DNA of 64,000 bases from Streptomyces canus (lineage in GTDB: Bacteria; Actinomycetota; Actinomycetes; Streptomycetales; Streptomycetaceae). This document shows, in pieces, positions 33,814 to 42,637 of this stretch (its first letter is position 1; each line of letters begins with the position of its first letter). The position numbers were made by a program, and so were the translations under genes. The DNA is taken from contig NZ_KQ948671.1 in NCBI RefSeq assembly GCF_001514145.1, forward strand, positions 57,301 to 121,300, read 5' to 3'. A model generated the notes under the pieces. That model was not told the DNA's origin. It saw nothing but the letters and a program-made list of their open reading frames with translations, and did not search any database.

Positions 33814-33909
33814 ATGAACGGACTCCGGGCCCCGCGTAATCAAGGGGCACCCCTGCGGCTCGACATGGCAACCGACCCACGCTCCCCACCGAGACGGAGA
33901 CCGCCACCC

Positions 33910-34326
33910 ATGCGCCTCACCACCCTGGAACAGACCGTCCGCGCCCGCCTGATCACCTCCTACCACCCGGAACTCCCGGTGCGTCCCACGCTGCGCTACA
34001 GCTCCGCCGAGCCGTTCGCCGTGCACATCGACTTCCCCGCGCATGTGTCGGCCGACGGCGAGGGCGTGACGTGGATGTTCGGGCGGGCGCTGCTGGAGGA
34101 GGGGCTCGGGAGACCGGCCGGGCAGGGGGACGTACGGATACGGCCGTACGGCTGGGCCCGGACCGTCGTCGAGTTCCACTCACCACTGGGCCTCGCCGTG
34201 ATCCGCTTCGGCACGGCCGCCCTCCGCCGCTTCCTGCTGCGCTCCTACGCCGTCGTCGAGCCGGGCACGGAGGATCTGGGGCCGGAGCTCGACCATGGGC
34301 TGGCGGCGTTGCTCGGTGAGGTGTGA
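33910..34326 (+). CDS. SsgA-like sporulation and cell division regulator
   Basis: 138 residues from ATG 33910. Family features: an N-terminal two-thirds of beta strands (LPVRPTLRYSSAEPFAVHID, then GVTWMFGRALLEEGL), then GDVRIRPYGW and VVEFHSPLGLAVI, and a C-terminal helix. SsgA-like proteins occur in sporulating actinomycetes and help place septa and guide spore wall assembly. This protein supports assignment of the window to that group. Which of the subfamilies (SsgA to SsgG) is not clear. Confidence 0.88.
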   Translation: MRLTTLEQTVRARLITSYHPELPVRPTLRYSSAEPFAVHIDFPAHVSADGEGVTWMFGRALLEEGLGRPAGQGDVRIRPYGWARTVVEFHSPLGLAVIRFGTAALRRFLLRSYAVVEPGTEDLGPELDHGLAALLGEV

Positions 34327-34372
34327 CCCGGCGATCTCGACAGGGGCGTACCCCACCCCCACACTGACCCGC

Positions 34373-35152
34373 ATGCGCTTCCTGCGTCGAGTGGGCCGTG
34401 ACCTGTCCCGCGGCGAGAACCTGGAGATCTACTCGACGGCCCTGTTGTCCCTGGCCCTCGCGGTGCTCGGCGCACTGGACCTGGTCGGCGGCAAGACGCT
34501 GGCCGCCGCCACCCTCGCGACGCTGGCCCTGCTCGCCGGGGGTCTGTTGGGCAGCCGCAGGCAGCTGACGGACCTGGCGGAGCAGGTGCGGTCACGGATC
34601 GCTGGGGAGGTCTCCGCGGAGGACTTCCTGGCCCACGACAAACCCGAGCTCGTCCAACAGGTGCGCGGAGCGCAGGACATCAGGATCGTCGGGGTGACGC
34701 TGGGGCGGACCCTGCGCAATCTGATCGACGAGTTGCAGGGCCGGGCGGCCGCCGGGGCGACGGTCAGGGTGGCGCTGATCGACCCGAGCGGTTCCACTCC
34801 GGCGGAGGCGGCCCGGCGCAGCACGATGCCCGACCGGCCGGCCGTGTACGAGAACCGGTTGCGCTCCTCCCTCGACCTGTTGCGAGAGTTGGTGGAGACC
34901 CCGGGGGCCGGGACCCGGGTCGAGGTGCGGTTCCTCCCCTTCGTCCCCGCGTTCGGCCTCGTCCTGCTGGACCCGGAGCGACCGAACGGGCTCATCCACG
35001 TCGACATCTACTCCCACAGCTCCGCCACCGGGGACGCCGTGTTCACCCTGCGCCCGGGCCGCGACGGCCACTGGTACGAGAACTTCCAGTCCGAGTTCGA
35101 CCGTATCTGGGCCTTCGGCCGCACGGCGGGCGCACCGGACGACTGGGCGTAG
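34373..35152 (+). CDS. Two-helix membrane protein with PLD-like soluble domain
   Basis: 259 residues from ATG 34373. Two membrane helices (ALLSLALAVLGALDLV and AAATLATLALLAGGLLG) are followed by an alpha/beta domain: RIVGVTLGRTLRNLIDELQG, then ATVRVALIDPSG, then VDIYSHSSATGDAVFTL, and a final YENFQSEFDRIWAF. The order of strands and the ending resemble phospholipase D-like domains that lack the HKD motif, as in the DUF5919 type. No catalytic residue is obvious. It may be a sensor or a membrane effector; unknown. Confidence 0.6.
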   Translation: MRFLRRVGRDLSRGENLEIYSTALLSLALAVLGALDLVGGKTLAAATLATLALLAGGLLGSRRQLTDLAEQVRSRIAGEVSAEDFLAHDKPELVQQVRGAQDIRIVGVTLGRTLRNLIDELQGRAAAGATVRVALIDPSGSTPAEAARRSTMPDRPAVYENRLRSSLDLLRELVETPGAGTRVEVRFLPFVPAFGLVLLDPERPNGLIHVDIYSHSSATGDAVFTLRPGRDGHWYENFQSEFDRIWAFGRTAGAPDDWA

Positions 35153-35300
35153 TCCGAAGTCTGCGTCTTACGAGGGCAGCACGGCACACCCCCGCCGAAG
35201 GCCGTGCAGCGCGGCTTCGACGGGGATCCCCTTGGGATCGATTCCCGTCCGGGCAGAAAACGCCAAGAAGGCTCGCAGGTCGGCCCATTATGGTCGGGGC

Positions 35301-35960
35301 ATGACGACACCTCTTGCCGGCAGTGCCTTCGACTCGCTCCGTCTCGACGCCCTGCCCGACCAGGAGGCGCTGCGCCGGGCCTACGAACTCCCCAGCGACG
35401 CGGCCGTGCGCAAGCAGATGACCGAACTCACCGAACAGACCCGGCGGTTGATCGGATGCTCATCGCTGGTCCTGGTCGCCAGCGCGGACGCCGAGGGCAA
35501 CTGTGACGTTTCCCCCCGCGGCGGCCCCGCCGGATTCGTCGCCGTCCTGGACGCACGGACGGTGGCGATACCGGACGCGACCGGCAACAAGCGTCTGGAC
35601 ACCCTGCAGAACGTCGTCGCCACCGGACGGGCCGGGCTGCTGTTCGTCATTCCGGGGCGCACCACGACGCTCAGGGTGAACGGTCGGGCCTGCGTCTCCA
35701 CCCGCCCGGAGCTGCTGTCGCAGCTGACCGCCGTGGGCAAGCCGCCGGCCAGTGCGCTGGTGCTGGGGATCGAGGAGGTCTACCCGCACTGCCCCAAGTC
35801 GCTGCTACGCAGCGGGGCCTGGAAGCCTGACCAATGGCTGCCGGCGGACGCCCAGCCGACCTCGGCCGAGGTGACGCTGGCCCAGCTGCGGATGCCGGAG
35901 CTGACGATCGCCGACATCGAGCAGGCGGAGGCGGATTCGCTGAAGTACCGGTACGAGTAA
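35301..35960 (+). CDS. Pyridoxamine 5'-phosphate oxidase-family flavoprotein
   Basis: 219 residues from ATG 35301. Split-barrel features: SSLVLVASADAEGNCDVSPR, GGPAGFVAVLDARTVAIPD and NGRACVSTRPELLSQL, as in the MSMEG_1061/FMN-binding subfamily. It probably binds FMN or F420; substrate unknown. Stands alone; 89 bases later a nitroreductase gene follows on the same strand, so the two flavin-dependent enzymes may be co-transcribed. Confidence 0.82.
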   Translation: MTTPLAGSAFDSLRLDALPDQEALRRAYELPSDAAVRKQMTELTEQTRRLIGCSSLVLVASADAEGNCDVSPRGGPAGFVAVLDARTVAIPDATGNKRLDTLQNVVATGRAGLLFVIPGRTTTLRVNGRACVSTRPELLSQLTAVGKPPASALVLGIEEVYPHCPKSLLRSGAWKPDQWLPADAQPTSAEVTLAQLRMPELTIADIEQAEADSLKYRYE

Positions 35961-36049
35961 CGGGCCGGCGATACGACCCCTCTGATGCCTTCATGCACGC
36001 TGAAGACGAAGGAGGGGTTGCTGTCGTTGGCTGAGAGGGACGAGAAGAC

Positions 36050-36715
36050 GTGGACGTGTATGAAGCGGTGGACAGTCGTCGGGCCGTGCGGGCGTTCAGC
36101 GATGTGCCGGTGGCCAAAGAGGCACTCGAACGAGTGCTGGCTGCAGCGACGCGGGCTCCATCGAGTGGGAACCTCCAGCCGTGGCATCTGTATGTCGTGA
36201 GCGGCGAGCCCTTGGTCGAACTGAAGAGGCGCGCGACGTCCAGGGCATTGGCGGGCGACCCGGGTGACGAGCGGGAGTACCCGATGTACCCGACCGAACT
36301 GACCTCGCCGTATCTGGACCGCTTTTCGGCCGCGGCCGCCCAGCGGTACGAAGCACTGGGGATCGAGCGCGACGACCTCGACAGGCCCAAAAAGATCGCC
36401 GCCTTGAACTCGGAGGCGTTCGGGGCCCCGGTCGTGCTGTTCTGCTACCTCGACCGGACGATGGGGCCCGGGCAGTGGGGGGACGCGGGGATGTACTTGC
36501 AGACGGTCATGCTGCTGCTGAGAGCGGAAGGGTTGCACAGCTGCCCTCAGGTGATGTGGACGATGTATCGCAAGACCGTCAGCCGGATGGTCGGCGCCGA
36601 TGACGGGCTCGTGCTGTTCTGCGGTGTCGCGGTGGGATACGAGAAGAAAGGCGTGCCACCGCTGCGCACCGGGCGGGCGGACATGACAGAAACAGTGCGC
36701 TTCATCGGAGTCTGA
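36050..36715 (+). CDS. Nitroreductase-family NAD(P)H:FMN oxidoreductase
   Basis: 221 residues, GTG start. Family signature: AVDSRRAVRAFSDVPV with the FMN-phosphate-binding Arg pair, RAPSSGNLQPWHLYVV, then GQWGDAGMYLQTVMLLLRAE, and a C-terminal GYEKKGVPPLRTGR. Reduces nitro groups, quinones or flavins by two-electron steps, as a dimer with FMN. Physiological substrate unknown. Confidence 0.88.
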   Translation: MDVYEAVDSRRAVRAFSDVPVAKEALERVLAAATRAPSSGNLQPWHLYVVSGEPLVELKRRATSRALAGDPGDEREYPMYPTELTSPYLDRFSAAAAQRYEALGIERDDLDRPKKIAALNSEAFGAPVVLFCYLDRTMGPGQWGDAGMYLQTVMLLLRAEGLHSCPQVMWTMYRKTVSRMVGADDGLVLFCGVAVGYEKKGVPPLRTGRADMTETVRFIGV

Positions 36716-36826
36716 CCGCTGCGGTCAAGTACCACGGGACCGCCCTGGCGCGACCGTCCTGTCCTGAGCCCGTCGCCGCTCCAGCAGGGCGAGCCTCGGG
36801 TTGCCGAGGAAGCGGGCGCCCGGTGT

Positions 36827-37402
36827 TCATGAGTGCTCGAGTCGGCGTTGTTCCCAGACGGTGCGCAGGAGTTCGTACTCCACCTCGCCCTGTTCCGAGC
36901 CTTCGATCGCCTCCGGCCAGTCGCCGAAGAAGGTGCGCAGGAAGGTCAGGCCTGACTTCTCCATCACGCGGCGCGAGCCCTTGTTGACGGTCATGGTGTT
37001 GGCGGTGACACGTTCGACGCCGAGGTCGTTGAAGCCCTTGTCGATGAGGGCGCGGGAGCCCTCGGTGGCGTAACCCCGGCCCCAGGCCGCCTTGTTGAGG
37101 CGGTAGCCGAGTTCTACGACGGCCGGGCTGCCGTCGTCGAGGGGGCGGAACTCGAACCAGCCGAGGAAGGTGCCGGTGGACTTCTCCTCGGCCGCCCAGT
37201 AGCCGCGGGTGCCGAGGCCGGGGTGGTCGTGGAGGAGGCGGGGCAGGGTGCGGGTGCGGATCGTCCCGGGGGGCGTGGGCGCGCCGCCGGTGAGGAAGCG
37301 CATCACCTCGGGGTCGCCGTCCAGGGCGACGAGACGCTCGGCGTCGGCGTCGGTGAACGCCCGCAGCCGCAGCCTTTCGGTCTCCAGGAAGACGTACGTC
37401 AC
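36827..37402 (-). CDS. GNAT N-acetyltransferase (RimJ/RimL type)
   Basis: 191 residues from GTG 37402, which overlaps the hydrolase stop by 4 bases (GTGA). It begins VFLETERLRLRAFTDADAER, the usual opening of RimJ/RimL-like enzymes. The acetyl-CoA loop is AAWGRGYATEGSRALID, followed by ANTMTVNKGSRRVMEKSGL. It acetylates an amine, probably a protein N terminus or a small molecule. Coupled with the alpha/beta hydrolase upstream. Confidence 0.85.
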   Translation of the reverse strand: MTYVFLETERLRLRAFTDADAERLVALDGDPEVMRFLTGGAPTPPGTIRTRTLPRLLHDHPGLGTRGYWAAEEKSTGTFLGWFEFRPLDDGSPAVVELGYRLNKAAWGRGYATEGSRALIDKGFNDLGVERVTANTMTVNKGSRRVMEKSGLTFLRTFFGDWPEAIEGSEQGEVEYELLRTVWEQRRLEHS

Positions 37403-38208
37403 GGGCTTCTCCTCGTCGACTCGTCGGCCAGGAACTTCTCGATCTCCCGGTGGAGCAGTTCCGGCTGGTCCAGGTGTACGTCGTGGGCGGCGCCCGGGAC
37501 GACGGCCGTACGGGTGTCCGGGCGACGGGTCAGCATCTCGGCCGCCTCCGCGGGCTTCATGGTGCCGGACGCGCCGCGCACGAGGAGCGTGGGGCAGCGG
37601 ATCCGCGACCACTGCGGCCAGTAGCCGTCGGCGGACAGTTCCGTCATCGTCCGGACCAGCGTGTCACGGTCGAAGCGTGGACGAAGGCCGTCCGCCCGCT
37701 CTTCGAGCCCCCGAGCCCATGCCTCGTGGCCGAGGAAGGCCTTCGCCTCCTCCAGGGACCTGAAGGGAAGGGGCCAGCTGTCCAGCCACCCCGCGATCTC
37801 GCCCGGCAGCTCCGAGTTCCGGCCCGCCGGACCCGCCTCGATCAGGACCAGGGACCGGATCAGTTCGGGATGGTCCGCCGCGAGCAGCATCGCCGTATGG
37901 CCGCCGAGGGACTGGCCTACGAGGATCGCGGGGGCGAGATCCAGTTCCCGCAGCAGGGTCACGGCGTCCTCTACGTGAGCGGCGCGGCTCACCGTCGGCG
38001 GGCGGCGGGTGCTCTCACCGTGGCCACGGGCGTCGTACGACACCACGCGGTGCCCGGACGACGCCAACCGCCCTGCCAGGTCGTCCCATTCGCCCAGATG
38101 GCCCGCGAGGCCGTGCAGGAGCAACACGGATGGCTCGGGGCCGGGGCCGGGGTCGCGGCGGTCACGGTAGGCGAGGCGGGTGCCGTCGCCGGTGGTCAGG
38201 TACGGCAA
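37399..38208 (-). CDS. Alpha/beta hydrolase
   Basis: 269 residues. Start is TTG at 38208 with AGGGAGG a few bases upstream; no ATG fits. Oxyanion HGLAGH at 32-37, RGHGES at 61-66, nucleophile Ser100 in VGQSLGGH, an Asp in the RCPTLLVRGASG region and a His in GAAHDVHLDQP. Ordinary serine hydrolase; substrate not readable. First gene of a two-gene operon. Confidence 0.87.
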   Translation of the reverse strand: MPYLTTGDGTRLAYRDRRDPGPGPEPSVLLLHGLAGHLGEWDDLAGRLASSGHRVVSYDARGHGESTRRPPTVSRAAHVEDAVTLLRELDLAPAILVGQSLGGHTAMLLAADHPELIRSLVLIEAGPAGRNSELPGEIAGWLDSWPLPFRSLEEAKAFLGHEAWARGLEERADGLRPRFDRDTLVRTMTELSADGYWPQWSRIRCPTLLVRGASGTMKPAEAAEMLTRRPDTRTAVVPGAAHDVHLDQPELLHREIEKFLADESTRRSP

Positions 38209-38396
38209 CTGCCCTCCCTGTCACGTCGTTCCGTGCGTAAGGGAAGACTGGCCCGCCCCGCGCCCTTCGCGCCAGATGTCTTCCCCGTCCCATCTGTGAC
38301 AGCCCTGTTGCCGGAACTGTGGGCTCCGCCACAGCCGTTGGCCATGCGTGCTGCTGGACTCTGCGGACCCGGAAAACGAGTGGTCAGGGGGCCGGG

Positions 38397-38777
38397 ATGT
38401 CGTCGTTGATTCCGTGTCTGCGCGGTACCGCCGCGCTCGCGGGGACCGGGGCAGTCGCCGTGTACGCGTGGGGGCTGCTGCATCTCGCCGGCGCGGTCCT
38501 GGAGGCGGAGGACGGCGGAGCGAACTCCGCGCCGATCCCCCCGTGCCGTGGGAACGAGCAGGTCGTCCATGTCATCGACTACTCGGTGGGCTACCTCCCT
38601 CTCTCGTTCGACTGCGAGATGACAGGCGGCGGCAGCTACCCGGCCGAGGTGATCCCCGGGTACGTCAATCCCGTCGCCGTGGGCTCCGCCCTCGCCGCCG
38701 TCGGCTGCGCCATCGCCTCCGCCTATGTGGCGGAGCTGCGACTGCGCGCCGAGGCACGCGAGGGCGAGGGCACGTGA
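38397..38777 (+). CDS. Small two-helix membrane protein with extracellular loop
   Basis: 126 residues from ATG 38397. Helices at about 10-35 (GTAALAGTGAVAVYAWGLLH) and about 93-113 (VGSALAAVGCAIASAYVAEL). The loop between them carries Cys residues (PIPPCRGNEQ and FDCEMTGGG) that could pair outside the cell. No family name known to me. Monocistronic. Confidence 0.6.
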   Translation: MSSLIPCLRGTAALAGTGAVAVYAWGLLHLAGAVLEAEDGGANSAPIPPCRGNEQVVHVIDYSVGYLPLSFDCEMTGGGSYPAEVIPGYVNPVAVGSALAAVGCAIASAYVAELRLRAEAREGEGT

Positions 38778-38790
38778 GCGAGCGGGTGCG

Positions 38791-39207
38791 TCAGGCCGCC
38801 GCGGGCGCCAGCTCCGCCTTGCCGAACAACAGGGCGTAGCCGGAGGGCAGTTGGGCCAGGACACGGTCGACGAGTTCGTCGCCCACCAGTTCCGGGAGCA
38901 CGCTCAGGACCGAGCTGACGTGCCAGCGGGCCGTCGCCGGGGTCGCGCCGTCGATGCGGGCGGCCACCGTCTCCACGAACTCCGGTGCCGACAGGGGTCT
39001 GTTGAGCGGGATGCGGGAGGCGATGATCCTGGCCGCCTCCTCGGGCAGGGCCCGGGCGAGGTCCACGCGTTCCTCGCCGGTGACGTGGTCGCCGAGGGCG
39101 GACAGGACGACGCGCAGGACGTGTTCCACCTCCGCCGCGGTCACGTACTGTCCGGCGTCCTGCACCGCCTCGGCGAGGTCGGTCCAGCTGGGTCGGTTCG
39201 CGCTCAT
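38791..39207 (-). CDS. DUF2267 family protein
   Basis: 138 residues from ATG 39207 (AGGAGA upstream). Pattern of the family: TAAEVEHVLRVVLSALGDHV, then ERVDLARALPEEAARIIASR and APEFVETVAARI, two helical repeats. DUF2267 proteins are often next to small heat shock proteins and other stress genes; here Hsp20 lies upstream on the same strand with 90 bases between, so the two may be induced together. Function unknown. Confidence 0.8.
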   Translation of the reverse strand: MSANRPSWTDLAEAVQDAGQYVTAAEVEHVLRVVLSALGDHVTGEERVDLARALPEEAARIIASRIPLNRPLSAPEFVETVAARIDGATPATARWHVSSVLSVLPELVGDELVDRVLAQLPSGYALLFGKAELAPAAA

Positions 39208-39297
39208 GTACGGGTCTCCTGAGGGTTGTCGCGCCGGGCGCCCCGCGGACGGACACACCGGCCCGCGGGACGCCGCTGTCTATTGCGAGGACGGGGC

Positions 39298-39723
39298 TCA
39301 GCCGCTGATCTGCCTGCGTTCGCTGTCGCCGCCCGTGATCTGGATACGGCGTGGCTTGGCCTGCTCGGCCACCGGGATGCGCAGGGTGAGGACGCCGGCG
39401 TCGTACGAGGCGTCGATGCGTTCCGTGTCGAGGGTGTCGCCGAGGAAGAGCTGACGGGTGAAGGAGCCCGTGGGGCGCTCGGCGACGATCAACTCCGCGC
39501 CCTCGGGGGCGGGGACGCGGCGCTCGGCGCGGACGTTCAGGACGTTGCGTTCGACGTCCAGCTCGATCGTCTCGGGGTCGACCCCGGGAAGGTCGAAGTG
39601 GACGACGAAGTCGTCCCCGGACCGGTACGCGTCCATCGCCATCGCGGCGGGACGGGCGGTGGAACCGAAAACCTGCTGCGCGAGCCGGTCGAACTCACGG
39701 AAGGGGTCAGTGCGCATGAGCAT
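39298..39723 (-). CDS. Hsp20/alpha-crystallin small heat shock protein
   Basis: 141 residues from ATG 39723 (AAGGAG upstream). Alpha-crystallin domain at about 38-135: DFVVHFDLPGVDPETIELDV, NVLNVRAERRV, FTRQLFLGDTLDTERIDASY and the conserved end GVLTLRIPVAEQAKPRRI. An ATP-independent holdase chaperone. A sigma70-like promoter lies just upstream. No HAIR repeat (HspR) is visible. Confidence 0.92.
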   Translation of the reverse strand: MLMRTDPFREFDRLAQQVFGSTARPAAMAMDAYRSGDDFVVHFDLPGVDPETIELDVERNVLNVRAERRVPAPEGAELIVAERPTGSFTRQLFLGDTLDTERIDASYDAGVLTLRIPVAEQAKPRRIQITGGDSERRQISG

Positions 39724-39775
39724 CACAGTCCATCTCCTTTCCACAGACTCTGCGGTGCGATGCCCTACGCCTTCT

Positions 39776-39805
39776 TATATAGCTCGGAGCCAGGAAACTT
39801 GACAA
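39776..39805 (-). promoter_or_regulatory. Likely promoter of the Hsp20 gene
   Basis: On the minus strand, TTGTCA (39805-39800) and TATATA (39781-39776) are 18 bases apart and about 50 bases upstream of the Hsp20 start. A run of A/T this pure stands out in such GC-rich DNA. Confidence 0.55.
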
Positions 39806-39909
39806 GCCCCGACTCAGGTTCGTTTCCGGGAGTCGGCCCGGGGCTAGCCTCGGCCTCATCGGCGGTGGCGATCGTGACCGCGCCGAGCGTGATCGTTCAG
39901 GAGGCAGAC

Positions 39910-40212
39910 ATGGCGAGGGTTCCGAGTGCGGTGGTCGCGGCGGGCGGGCTCGTCGGCGGGTACGGCGTGGCCCGCTGGACGAGGAAGCGGCAGCTGGGCG
40001 GGGCGGTGCTGGCCGTCGCCGGGGCCGCGGCGGCCCAGCAGTGGCGGGAACGGGCCGGCGGGAAGGCCGCCGGGGCGCTGACGGCCGCGTATGTCGCCGC
40101 CTTCGCCGGGTCCCACCCGCTGGCCAAGAAGGTGGGCGCGTGGCCGGCGGTGTTCGGGGTGGCGGGAGCGGTGGCCCTGGCGTCGTGGGCGGTGGCGGAC
40201 CGCAAGGCCTGA
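39910..40212 (+). CDS. Small hydrophobic membrane protein
   Basis: 100 residues from ATG 39910 (AGGAGG at 39898-39903). About three Ala/Gly/Val-rich hydrophobic segments (AVVAAGGLVGGYGVARW, LGGAVLAVAGAAAA, AWPAVFGVAGAVALASWAVA). No motif. Divergent from the Hsp20 gene. Confidence 0.65.
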   Translation: MARVPSAVVAAGGLVGGYGVARWTRKRQLGGAVLAVAGAAAAQQWRERAGGKAAGALTAAYVAAFAGSHPLAKKVGAWPAVFGVAGAVALASWAVADRKA

Positions 40213-40216
40213 GAGG

Positions 40217-40588
40217 TCACCGGCCTCCCCCGGCCCGGTGGGTCAACACATTGACCACCCCGCCGTTCGGGTCCCGGACGAAGAAGCGCCGTACGCCCCA
40301 CTCCTCGTCCCGCAGCTCCCGTACGACCTCGGCGCCCGACGCCACGACCTGCGCGTACACGGCGTCCACGTCCTCGACCTCCACGCTCAGGTCGGGGACG
40401 ACGGGGGCGGTGCGCTCCTCGGTGAGGAAGCTGATCTGGGCGGTCGGGTTGGCGGGCGACGCCAGCGTGACGACCCATCCCATGTCCATGACCTCCTCGA
40501 AGCCGAGGAGGCCGTAGAAGGCGCGGTTGGCCGTCAGGGCCTCGCCGGACTCGACATGGATGTCGGGCATGATCCTGCGGACGCTCAT
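40217..40588 (-). CDS. VOC-family (glyoxalase-like) protein
   Basis: 123 residues from ATG 40588 (GGAGCC upstream). The beta-alpha-beta-beta-beta pattern is seen in SGEALTANRAFYGLLGFEEV and SVEVEDVDAVYAQVVASGAE, and the typical end FFVRDPNGGVVNVLTHR. One domain only, so a dimer forms the metal site. Role may be lyase, dioxygenase-like or drug-binding resistance; not resolved. Confidence 0.85.
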   Translation of the reverse strand: MSVRRIMPDIHVESGEALTANRAFYGLLGFEEVMDMGWVVTLASPANPTAQISFLTEERTAPVVPDLSVEVEDVDAVYAQVVASGAEVVRELRDEEWGVRRFFVRDPNGGVVNVLTHRAGGGR

Positions 40589-40691
40589 GGGCACGGCTCC
40601 TTTGTCGTCATCGGCGACGTGCTGCGTCTTTTTGTTATCGCCTCCCCACCCTCGCGTCTCCTGAGCGTCCCCAGCCACCGGCACGCGAGGA

Positions 40692-42146
40692 ATGACGTTC
40701 GTGACTTCACAGATCAGCCGTCGCAGCATGCTCAAGGCGGCGGGAGCCGCGGGTGTCGCGGTGACCGCCGCGACAGCCGTGCCCGCCACCGCCGCCGACT
40801 CCGCCTTCGCGCACCCGGGTCTGCTGCACACGCAGGCCGACCTCGCCCGTATGGCCGCGAAGGTGAAGTCGGGCGCCGCGCCCTACACGGCCGGTTTCGC
40901 CAAGCTGACCGCCAACCGCCATGCGCAGAGCGGCTGGGCGCCCAACCCGCAGGCGACGGTGTACCGGGGCGCGGGCAGCCCGCAGAACTACGCGACGCTC
41001 TACAACGACATCCACGCCGCGTACCAGAACGGCCTGCGCCACCACGTCAGCGGCGACAGCGTGTACGCCGACACGGCCGTGGCGATCCTCAACGCCTGGT
41101 CGGCGAAGCTGACTTCCCTCGAAGGCAGCGCGGACCGATTCCTCGCCGCCGGGCTGTACGGCTACCAGTTCGCCAACGCCGCCGAACTCGTCCGGGATCA
41201 CCCGGACTTCGACCTCTCCCGCTTCCAGGAGATGCTCACCAAGGTCTTCGCCCCGCTCAGCGACGACTTCCTGGTCCGGCACAACGGTGCCGTCGTCACC
41301 AACTACTGGACGAACTGGGATCTGTGCGCCATGGCCTGCGTCCTGGCCACCGGCATCTTCTGCGACGACGCCTCCCAAGTCGCCCGTGCCGTCGACTACT
41401 TCAAGCACGGCGAGGGCCTCGGTTCCGTCAGGAACGCCATCCCTGTCGTGTACGACGACGGCCTCGCCGAGTGGCTGGAGGCGGGCCGGGACCAGGGGCA
41501 CGCGCTTCTCGGCGTCGGCCTGATGGGCACGTTCTGCGAGATGGCGTGGAACCAGGGGTACGACCTGTACGGCTACGACGACAGCCGGTTCCTCAAGGGC
41601 GCCCAGTATGTGGCGAAGTGGGGCATGGGAGGGGAGGTCTCCTACACCGCGAACACCCGTGCGAAGGGGGCGATCGGAGGGTGGTCGGGGCGGGAGACGG
41701 CGTCCGCGGCGGCCGGTGTCGACCCCGCGATGACCCGGCCCATCTGGGCGATGATCGCCAACCACTACACCAAGCGGCGGGGGCTTTCGGCGTCGTACGT
41801 CACACGGATCGCGGCGAGGTCCGCGCCGGAGGGTGGGGGCGGGGACTACGGCCCCAACAGCGGGGGTTACGACCAATTGGGCTTCGGCACGCTGGCGTTC
41901 ACGCGGGACCGGGTTTCGGATACGGGGGCCTCTCCTGTTCCGGCGGCCGGCGCGAGCGCTTCTCCGGACTCCGGCACGCTGCCCCAGACGGGGGGTACGG
42001 CGTCCCCGGCCGCCGGGCAGGACCTTGCGGCCACCGGTTCCGACGACATCGCCGGGTGGTCTGCGGCCGCGGGGATCACTGCGGTGGCGGGGGGACTGCT
42101 TTTGCTGCGGCGGCGGGATCGGGTGCGGCGTGGGGGCGCGGAGTAG
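40692..42146 (+). CDS. Secreted, sortase-anchored alginate lyase-like protein
   Basis: 484 residues. N-terminal twin-arginine-type signal ISRRSMLKAAGAAGVAVTAA with cleavage near ATAADS. The catalytic region (40-400) begins HPGLLHTQADLARMAAKV and is an all-helical toroid as in the alginate lyase superfamily, with conserved NWDLCAMACVLATGIF and the GGDYGPNSGGYDQLGFG end. The C terminus is a cell wall sorting signal: LAATG at 445-449, a hydrophobic helix (AAAGITAVAGGLLLL) and RRRDRVRR. A second motif LPQTGG sits 15 residues before. LAxTG is what class E sortases cut, and one is encoded at 107-904. Exact substrate unproven. Confidence 0.8.
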   Translation: MTFVTSQISRRSMLKAAGAAGVAVTAATAVPATAADSAFAHPGLLHTQADLARMAAKVKSGAAPYTAGFAKLTANRHAQSGWAPNPQATVYRGAGSPQNYATLYNDIHAAYQNGLRHHVSGDSVYADTAVAILNAWSAKLTSLEGSADRFLAAGLYGYQFANAAELVRDHPDFDLSRFQEMLTKVFAPLSDDFLVRHNGAVVTNYWTNWDLCAMACVLATGIFCDDASQVARAVDYFKHGEGLGSVRNAIPVVYDDGLAEWLEAGRDQGHALLGVGLMGTFCEMAWNQGYDLYGYDDSRFLKGAQYVAKWGMGGEVSYTANTRAKGAIGGWSGRETASAAAGVDPAMTRPIWAMIANHYTKRRGLSASYVTRIAARSAPEGGGGDYGPNSGGYDQLGFGTLAFTRDRVSDTGASPVPAAGASASPDSGTLPQTGGTASPAAGQDLAATGSDDIAGWSAAAGITAVAGGLLLLRRRDRVRRGGAE

Positions 42147-42220
42147 GGGGTACGGGATCGGGTGCCTACTGAGGTGCCTCGCCAGGTCCTGGGGCGGCTG
42201 CGGGTCCGTCGTGGCTGGTC

Positions 42221-42637
42221 GCGCAGTTCCCCGCGCCCCTGGGGAGTTGCAGTCACCGGCGCCACGACGGACCGATCGTCACCTCGCGCTCCACGATGGA
42301 CCTCTCGCCGCACCCGCGCCCCGGCGAGCCGGCACCCGCACCCCACGCCCCGACGGACCGATCCCTCCCTCACGCGCCACAACGGACCGTTCGCCGCACC
42401 GCACACCCCGACGGGCCGGTAGCCGCGTACGGCGGCAAGGGGGCGGGGTGGGGGGTGTCCGCCCGCAGCGGCCGGCGTCCGACACCGAGCCCATCTCAAG
42501 CACCAGCAACCGCCGGACCGAGGACGGACACCCCCCACCCCGGCCCCGACCCACCCACCACACCGCACGCGCTACACCAGCCCCCACCGAAGCCGGAACA
42601 GGCCGCCGCAGGCACTCAGGGGCGCGGGGAACTGCGC
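42221..42637. repeat. Intergenic region flanked by a perfect 20-bp inverted repeat
   Basis: GCGCAGTTCCCCGCGCCCCT at 42221-42240 returns in exact inverse at 42618-42637, enclosing 377 bases. This 20-mer is of a type I know as a frequent intergenic repeat in Streptomyces. The interior has several imperfect copies of ACGGACCGATC (near 42267, 42353, 42385 and 42410). The whole gap 42147-42694 holds no supportable gene. Confidence 0.7.

Noticed and set aside
39724..39909. HAIR operator for HspR upstream of Hsp20
   Set aside because: No CTTGAGT-N7-ACTCAAG pattern is present; only a promoter-like pair is seen.
42260..42420. Direct repeat array (ACGGACCGATC units) as a CRISPR or iteron origin
   Set aside because: Only four or five poorly matched units at uneven spacing and no replication gene nearby.
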